NCBI GenBank assembly: GCA_010015655.1
Contig: ML976685.1
Span: forward strand, 117,496 to 181,495
Origin: Bimuria novae-zelandiae CBS 107.79
Taxonomy: Eukaryota > Ascomycota > Dothideomycetes > Pleosporales > Didymosphaeriaceae
Direction of reading: 5' to 3'
Length of the DNA: 64,000 bases
Shown here piece by piece: positions 57,401-64,000 of this stretch; the stretch's first letter is position 1, and each line of letters opens with the position of its first letter. A program made the translations under genes and the position numbers. The notes beneath the pieces were generated by a model. It made no database searches. It was not told where the DNA came from and saw only the letters and a program-made list of their open reading frames with translations.

Positions 57401-59586
57401 TTATTAGTAATTAACATTTAGCTCTTTTCTTTAGTGACGCTTTACGTTTTGTATATATAGAAATTAATAGTTAGCCTCTCTCTAGGTCCTTTAGTGTTAA
57501 TCCGTAGCGTGCGGCTAATCTATCGTTTTAATTTTGCTTTACCACAGGAGTTATACTTAACTATTATAATCCCTTTCACGTGCACCCCCTTAGCTTGCTA
57601 CACTAGGTGCTTAATCGCTACTAGTCTAGGGTGTCCTAGTCTCTTATGCCAGAGCATGGCTAACGCTCTCTATAGTACTCTTTTTATTTAAAAGGTAATC
57701 TTGCGTGCATGATATAAGACAGGTGGTAGTAGGTTATACTTAAGTACCTACTAGCCGTGAATCTTAGTAAGATTCTTAATAATTGTGTTATCTAGTCCTC
57801 TTAGAGTAGTTAGGTCCATTTACGTATCCTACCAGATTCCTCTCTATCTTAGTAGTTAAAAAGAGACTAGATTACATAATAAGTTAAGATAAATAGCCAC
57901 GTCGTGCAGGACTAATTTAGTTATTCTAGACTAACTTTTTAGGGTTAGATTAATAGAGCTATATCCTTTTATCTATATCTTCGTATTCCCAGCCTATATG
58001 TAGTCTCTAGGCATAGGAGGACGAAAGTTATAGATATAGTTAGGGTTATTCGTAATGTGGCAGGTTAATCCTAAGTCGAGGATAAACAATTGCTTTAATA
58101 GGTAGTTATTAATTTCTATCCTAACAAGCGCCAAGGTAAACGCGGCGTTAACTTTTAATATTCTCTGCCCTTCTAGTTACTTATTAGGGATCTCTAGCGT
58201 TAGAGTATGCGATTATTTAAGAATTAGCGTTTATAATTAAGTTCTACTCTATCCGCGAATTAGCCCTTAAAACGTTACGTTATTCTTACGCTTAAATTTA
58301 ATAAGCTCGCTTATAGTCTTATTTAGTTTCTACTATTTAGGAGCTTAGTCTAGGTTAACATAATAGTAATTCCTAATACTATGGCGTTGTCTACAGGCAG
58401 GGCATTTTGCTCCCGCTATTATAGCTAGCTCTTAATCTAAAGGCCGCTTAAGCTTAGCATTTTTGCTAGCTATACGTTAATTACAGAGTCTGCCCTAGTT
58501 TCTATTAAATAGCGCGCTTTTAGCATAGGAGGCGTCCCTGCTATTACTTTAGGTAGTTATACTACCTTTAGCAAGATACGATGCATTATTAAATATAAAA
58601 GCTACTTTGTGTTTCCCTAATCTAAGGGGATAGTTTATTATTATATATTCTTAGAAGCGTTTTATTATCTCCTTCTAGCTTATGCCAGCTGCAAATCGAC
58701 TATTATCTTAAAAGTTTATAGACTATATAGGAGTAACTTTATTTACGGCTGCCAGGAAGTCTTTTATGATTATATTTAATTATAATAGTTTAGTAACTTA
58801 ATATATCTCTACCTTAGTGGCTGCTTAGTTATACTTAGCTAGCTATATGTCCTATTGCGACGCGCTTCTTATTAGTCTAAGTAAGGTAAGGTATTAATCG
58901 CGGGCTTGTTCTTGTTTAATTTATTTATTAACTTTAACCGTTAACTTTAGGTTAGTAATTTATTAGCGTAATAACTTCTCTAGAAGGCAGCACGTGCGCA
59001 ATAGGTGTGGCAATACAATTAACTAGATAAAGGCCACGATGTGTTAGAGGCTTACTTATTCCTTCTCGTACTCGTGTCTATCGTTCTTGTATTATTTAAC
59101 GAGGATCTTATAGTATTTAAGATCTTCCTTAAACGCCTTTTATCCTGCTACTAACAGTTTAGTCTATCTTATTAGGATTTCGACGTTCGCGGCTGTTGCG
59201 TATCTAGCGATTATTAGGGCTCTAATAGCTACCAGTTTCGTTATTAACGGGACAGTTGCCGTTAGATTAACTTTGTCCTAAATATTATAAATAACGTATC
59301 TAGCTTGCAGCTGCGTTATCTATCCCGTGTAGTTAGTGTAATCTCTTAGCGTCACTGTGGGATCGCGGTAAGGTTACTACGCTATTTTATATTAGTTAAG
59401 GTAGTAAGACTCTTAATTATTAAATAAGATGCTTGCGTGCGATAAGGTATAATAATTAGTAATAATTATATCTTGTTCTTTGTTAACTCTGTTAGGTTGG
59501 TTTTAACCCCTGGGCTAGTACGATAAGCGCTGTGGTCCCTGCTCGATTGTGCAGATCCGACCTCAACGCACTCGTTCTATCTGACA
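54461..59586 (-). mobile_element. Complete Ty1/copia retrotransposon, RIP-inactivated, target duplication TGTTT
   Basis: Two 169-bp LTRs, 54461-54629 and 59418-59586 (start TGTTAGATAAGATGCTTG, end CTCGTTCTATCTAACA; the right copy has RIP changes), flanked by TGTTT (54456-54460, 59587-59591). Total 5126 bp. Coding is on the minus strand. Gag at about 58000-59390 starts DPTVTLRDYTN and includes ARYVIYNI and YHTL-like helices; pol lies to the left. Reverse transcriptase and RNase H are clear at 55000-56000: NAFVHATMDQEVYMRMPHGY, VNKALYSLRISPLL, VPHEPCCLIKDGIVVFFYVN, ADRVLLYL, NTLDRKSSQGYAIKLF. The catalytic YVDD reads YVNN. No ORF is intact. Confidence 0.9.
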
Positions 59587-59591
59587 TGTTT

Positions 59592-60570
59592 ATAGTTATT
59601 CTATTTAATTGTCCTGCTCTATTTACTAGAGCACCCTTTTAGCCTTTATAGCTAATCTTTAATATTCCTTAGCCTATAAAGCCTCTCTAAAGATAATATA
59701 CTATCTATGCCTATCCTACCTTTATCTATAGTAATAATTAAGTACTTATAGCCTTCTATTCTCCTCTACGAAGATTATTACTAAGATTATTATAAGCTAA
59801 TAGTATTTAATAAGCTACTTAATAGCTTAGCTTATAGGACTTTAATACTACTATTATAAATAATTATATATAAGTTTAGCCTACTACTTAACCTAAGTAG
59901 TAATGTAAGGTGTCTTCACTATTTATACTATCTTAGTAATAGTTTATAATAATAATAGTATCCTAACTATAGTTAGGTATAAAAGGACCTAATCTAGATA
60001 AGGAAGCACTAGCCCTATTACTTGAATGTTAGTCTAAATATTCTACTCTATAAAGATAGCCCTACGTATACGTAATGTTACGATCTTGAAAACTTTAAAG
60101 GCAAGGATACTAGTTAGAGGCACTAGTGGGGCCGTGGCTAGCGAAGGAATAAAATAAAGGTAATATAAAGAGGGGCGGGATAGCTTAGGTTAATAGTTAT
60201 GTAATAAAGTCCTACATAAGTAAGAGTCTCTTAGGACTATATAGTCTTACCAGGACTATAATAATAATTTAAATAACAGTAAAAGATAAAATAAATAGTA
60301 TATAGTTTAATAGTTTATTTATACCATTCTTACTCATTGTAATTAACTTAAAATACTTTAAGTATATTTTTTTTATATAGATTAGTAAATCTCCTAGTTA
60401 GTTATTTTATAGTTTATTAAAGAATTAAATTACTTATAAAACGCGCTAGTGTTATTTTTAGTTTTTAACTACTAAATGTTTATTAGGAGCTCTACATCTT
60501 AAACCTATTTATTTTTAATCTAGAACAGGCGTAGGTACTCGAGGACAACTAGGAATGCCTATATACAAGC
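59592..60570. other. AT-rich RIP block right of the copia element
   Basis: No readable motif. A patch at 60076 begins TGTTACGATCTTGAAAAC like an LTR, but no end or duplication was found. It is probably older transposon sequence into which the copia element jumped. Confidence 0.5.
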
Positions 60571-61134
60571 TTGCAACTCCACGTGTCTGGCGCTCAGATC
60601 TTGGTTGCGTCGTCGCAAGCAATACCTATTAAGACCAGTGGCCTTCCATGCTCGTCGTGCAGGCTCCAGCCAGTACAGGTAAACCCGCGTAGAGGACCAT
60701 TAGCAGTGTCCCCACATGCTTCGGCTTCGAATCTGCTTCAAACAACAATACATTCCGACCCAGCCCCGGAAACACAACTCACAGAAGTAGAAGATGAACG
60801 TGAAAAGAAAATGACTTCTTGAGCCCATGAATTGATGCAATACTTGGAGACGCCACGATGCGAAAATGAATTGCTTGCGGAATAGATATGATCTAACGGA
60901 CAGTACTCCATCATCCTCGCGATCAATGCTGATACAAGCTGCTACCTAGCCTTAAGGCGTTCAGTCCAGCACTTGACCCTGGCTGAAAGGTTGCCAGCAT
61001 GCACAGCAATAAGACGCCTGAAAGAAACGCAGATAAGACGGAAACTAGCGCTGTTGAATACTAGTATGTCCGATGAGAAACAGACACTGAGATGGCGTAG
61101 TTTTCCCAGCTCTAGGCTTGAAGACGTGCTCGAC
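60571..61134. other. 3' flank of the PARP gene
   Basis: About 560 bp of normal composition between the AT-rich block and the PARP stop codon. The frames at 60571-60822 (+) and 60973-61275 (+) show no family features; the second overlaps the PARP last exon in antisense. Confidence 0.5.
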
Positions 61135-63450
61135 TCACATACGAACTCGGAAGAGGTAGCGGAGCCGGACCTGGGCAACATCGTATGCGATATATTCGTT
61201 GTACTGGAGATATGCGCCCTTGACGTTCGTATCCCCAGGAAGGATACGGATGTCCGGCTAATTTCATTATGTTAGCAATGTGTTATAGGAGCTTGTAAAA
61301 AGTACGAAGGCAGGAGAGCGGACCACAGCTGTGGAAACAAGACTGGATTGGCGACTTACCATCATCACGCCCTTGAGAGATGGATGCACACAGCCAGCGT
61401 CCTTCCACGCACGGGGTCCTGTCAAACCTTTGCCCCAGGTAGAGCAACTGCCGCTTGCGCGAGCATCTTCTCCAGCGGTATATGAAGCATTGGTCAGCTC
61501 ATACATGGGCCGTCCGAGTTCGGCTTCACAAAGTAGAAGAAGGGCGTGGCCTCCACTATTGTATGAACAGCAGTAGTTGGCCGACTTTGACGACATGTCG
61601 GCGAGGTATATGCCCTTGCCGAACATGTAGCCACTGACTGGAGCTTCGGGCGGTGCAATGCGGAGACCCTGACTAAGGATACCGCCAAAATTGGTCGCTA
61701 ACAAAGTCAGCAATCGTTCAGTGAAGCGGGGTAAGTATGGAGCGCTGCAAAAGAGCAGCGCGCACACTAATACCATGGGGTACCCCAGGATGAGCAATAA
61801 GAATTTGGGGACTTACCTCGGGATCCATGCCACAGCAAGCGTCGGTCGCTCTGAATCTTGGCACAAGGGCTCTTCTGAAAGCGGTTGAGCTCACTCTGAC
61901 GCTCAATCCGGAATATGTTCTCCACTTGGTAAGTGACGCTATGAGTTGAGCCCCGAGTATTGATCAGATAGTTCGCCAGCTCTTGAAATTCGCTGCTGCG
62001 AGGGTCAATCACTGACATTTCCTCAAGACCGAGGCTTTGGAACTGGCGATCGAGAGCGTTGACTTTCTCAAGATCGTTAAGACCACCCTTCATGAGCTCG
62101 GCTGCTTCTTTCATGTCGCCAAGTGAGTCGAGCATTTCCACCTCTCGCTTCAGTGCACCGGGATCGCCAATGACCGGGGGACGGGATCGGCCAAAGTTGT
62201 GAGGGATCAGGGAGTAATACCGGTTGGACAGATCTTCAACATCTTGTCGAGAAACCAGCGCGCTATTGAGCAGCGCCGCAAGCTCGGTGAGCGTCTCGAA
62301 GCCCCGCTTGATGGTTGCTTTGCTCAGCTTCCCCAAAGGCATTTTATTGACATCGTAGTTCAGATCGCTCATAGCATCATTCATATACTGCTGATCGAAG
62401 ATGAGCTGCATTAGAGACTGTACAGGTACGGCGAGAGTTGACTTGGCGGGCGAAACACTTCGCGATTGTCGACTGCATCCATTGGCAGCGGGCTCATCGT
62501 CGTCCTCGGTGTCTGGTTCGTAGCTGCGCTCAACATACGCGTAGGCGCCTAGCAGTCGCACACAAGTTAGTCCAACAAAGAGTTCGGGCGAATGCATTAG
62601 GAGGTGCCATATAAGCAAAAGCCTTGACATACCTTTTTTGGGCGCAGCACCGCGGTCGGTCCATGTCAGCTTGCTCTTCTCTTTGAACTTCTTGTTGAAA
62701 TTCGTCATGGCATCGTCCAGACTTCCGGCACCGAGAACCTTGCTTTGGCCCCGGTCACCTACTCTCCCCCAGCGTGTCCAAGTCTTGTAGTCACGGGTGC
62801 TGGGGTTCCAGAGGAGCTGGAGAAATCAGCCCCCTTTTTGCACTTGCACTACGGCACAATGAACAACATACCTGTGCACGATAGAACTTGTTGTTATTGG
62901 CGGACGCATCCGTCTTGTTCAGAGATGCGTCATAGACGATGCCGTCTTCGTCGATGTAGACGCGATATGTTTGCAGCGGACATTCTTCGTCTAGGGGGAT
63001 GTTCACGTTGCGGGACTTCAATACGGACCCTTCTCCAACTTTGGGCTCAAGTTTGGGTGCAGCACCTAGTGGGCCGAGTTTTGGAGTTTTCGACGCCGGG
63101 GCCACGGAGTCATCAGGCGATGCAGCGCGCTTTTTGCCTTTGCCTTTCGCGTTAGTAGCGGGTGCCGTCCCATTGGCGAGCAGGAAGTCGTCAGGGGCCA
63201 CTGGCGCTGAACAATGTTCGGCCTCGTGAAGCCAATCAATGGACACGATGGGGATTCCTTTCGACTGCGCATCTTGGACCTTTTTTGATTCTTTCTCAAC
63301 GTCAGCCAGAGTGGACATGAGGATGTTCGTGTCCGCAGTCACGCTCTTTGCAACGCTTGCGCCAAGACGGGTGAGGCGACCCTGGACCGCCGGATGCGTC
63401 GCGTGAGGGAAGGTGCCGCTGAGTGCAACGGTGTGCCCAGCGAGCGCCAT
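61135..63450 (-). CDS. prpA: Poly(ADP-ribose) polymerase
   Basis: Nuclear NAD+-dependent ADP-ribosyltransferase activated by DNA breaks, with a role in DNA repair and in fungal ageing/development. Five exons: 63450-62872, 62816-62633, 62548-61817, 61697-61360, 61257-61135, all introns GT-AG (55-119 bp), 651 residues, as for fungal PrpA. Domains in order: BRCT (residues 1-95, [30 protein letters not shown]), basic linker with a nuclear-localisation-like [11 protein letters not shown] domain ([18 protein letters not shown]), helical regulatory domain ([32 protein letters not shown]), and catalytic domain with the H-Y-E triad: [23 protein letters not shown] and [11 protein letters not shown]. 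Zinc fingers are absent, as usual in fungi. The BRCT start [12 protein letters not shown] sets the ATG. A rearranged copy of part of this gene lies at 30088-30190. Confidence 0.95.
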
Positions 63451-63748
63451 TGTCGACAGCACTTGAGACCGTGAGTGAGGTCAGGCAATTGGTTCTTCGA
63501 GCAGAATTCGTCAATGAAAGCGACGAGAGTCCAGAAGTAAAGGAAGGGTGAGGATGGCGCCGAGTGACGATGCGGACGACCCTTTGGAACCCCTGCGATC
63601 TGATTGGACGCAAATCATGTGTTGACGCGCCTTAGCGCGATTGCTGCCTGGCCCCACACCCCGTGCCACATTGCTGCCTCAATACTCGCGCGCTCGCAAG
63701 CAAAACACACCAATTTGCCATCCTGCTCGTTTCTGCTAACCGTACATC
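63451..63748. promoter_or_regulatory. Shared divergent promoter of prpA and the F-box gene
   Basis: The start codons of prpA (-) and the F-box gene (+) are 298 bp apart and face away from each other, so both promoters must share this stretch. No TATA box is clear. Confidence 0.55.
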
Positions 63749-64000
63749 ATGGCGACTCCAAGCCTTACGGGCATGCCGCTTGAGCTGCTTGTACATCTGT
63801 AAGTGCTCCTCTTCTGGTAGCCGCTCTCTGTTGCATCGATGGCGCGACACGCCGAATTGGATTCCCAGCATATCGCCAGCGTTGTGATGGCTCAATTGAA
63901 TACTCATAGTAGCTGCTAACTGTGCTCCTAAGCATCGCAACATACCTGCCCACCAAGGATCTTGGGGCCCTTCGACTTACTAATAAATACCTCGAGAAGG
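63749..64000 (+). CDS. F-box protein, N-terminus (continues past window end)
   Basis: Substrate receptor of an SCF ubiquitin ligase is the likely role. Exon 1 (63749-63798) encodes MATPSLTGMPLELLVHL. A 134-bp intron (GTAAGT...CTAAG) leads to exon 2 at 63933, giving LIATYLPTKDLGALRLTNKY and then LEK at the window edge. The combination MPLELLVHLIATYLPTKDL followed by LRLTNKYLE is the F-box pattern, which binds Skp1. The substrate-binding part lies outside the window, so the target is unknown. Confidence 0.75.

Noticed and set aside
1..64000. Secondary-metabolite cluster, Starship element, CRISPR array or viral insertion
   Set aside because: No backbone synthase, no tyrosine-recombinase captain, no regularly spaced repeat array and no viral protein motif was seen; the LTR elements are ordinary fungal gypsy and copia types.

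Overview
The window is nuclear DNA of a filamentous ascomycete (Pezizomycotina; Dothideomycetes is my guess from the gene set and transposon types, not proven). Support: short GT-AG introns of about 46-134 bp, typical fungal proteins (Ert1/AcuK regulator, Tsr2, GH16 glucanase, acetamidase-type amidase, fungal PARP), and a sharply two-speed composition. Gene islands of normal GC alternate with very AT-rich blocks in which CpA and TpG are almost gone while CpG survives, the footprint of repeat-induced point mutation (RIP).

Layout. 1-7.3 kb: sugar transporter 3' end, a broken aldo/keto reductase, an amidase, TSR2. 7.46-9.55 kb: RIP-decayed Fot1/pogo-type transposon with TA target duplication. 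10.3-11.5 kb: membrane-anchored GH16 glucanase. 11.6-14.5 kb: decayed TIR transposon carrying a solo LTR. 14.7-15.5 kb: conserved protein of unknown function. 16.8-21.1 kb: MFS transporter pseudogene with a Tc1-type element in an exon. 22.7-26.1 kb: ert1/acuK and riboflavin kinase, convergent. 26.3-29.9 kb: unusual TIR element with two convergent ORFs. 30.1-33.5 kb: coiled-coil gene fused to a relic of the PARP gene, a short tandem repeat, and a long ORF broken by stops and frameshifts. 34.0-50.7 kb: telomere-like repeats, then a deeply nested stack of transposons (MITE in MITE, Fot1, solo LTR; gypsy in gypsy with a further LTR element inside). 50.7-54 kb: a gene island holding one secreted FAD-linked oxidase. 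54.3-60.5 kb: complete but dead Ty1/copia element. 60.6-64 kb: PARP (prpA type) and, divergently, the start of an F-box gene.

The genes do not form an operon-like or biosynthetic cluster. They are housekeeping and peripheral-metabolism genes separated by transposons, several of which end within about 90-170 bp of a coding region. The most informative content is the insertion history: many elements can be delimited to the base by TIRs or LTRs plus exact target-site duplications, and removing inner elements gives outer ones normal sizes. Protein-family calls come from reading translations and splice sites by eye; no database search was run.
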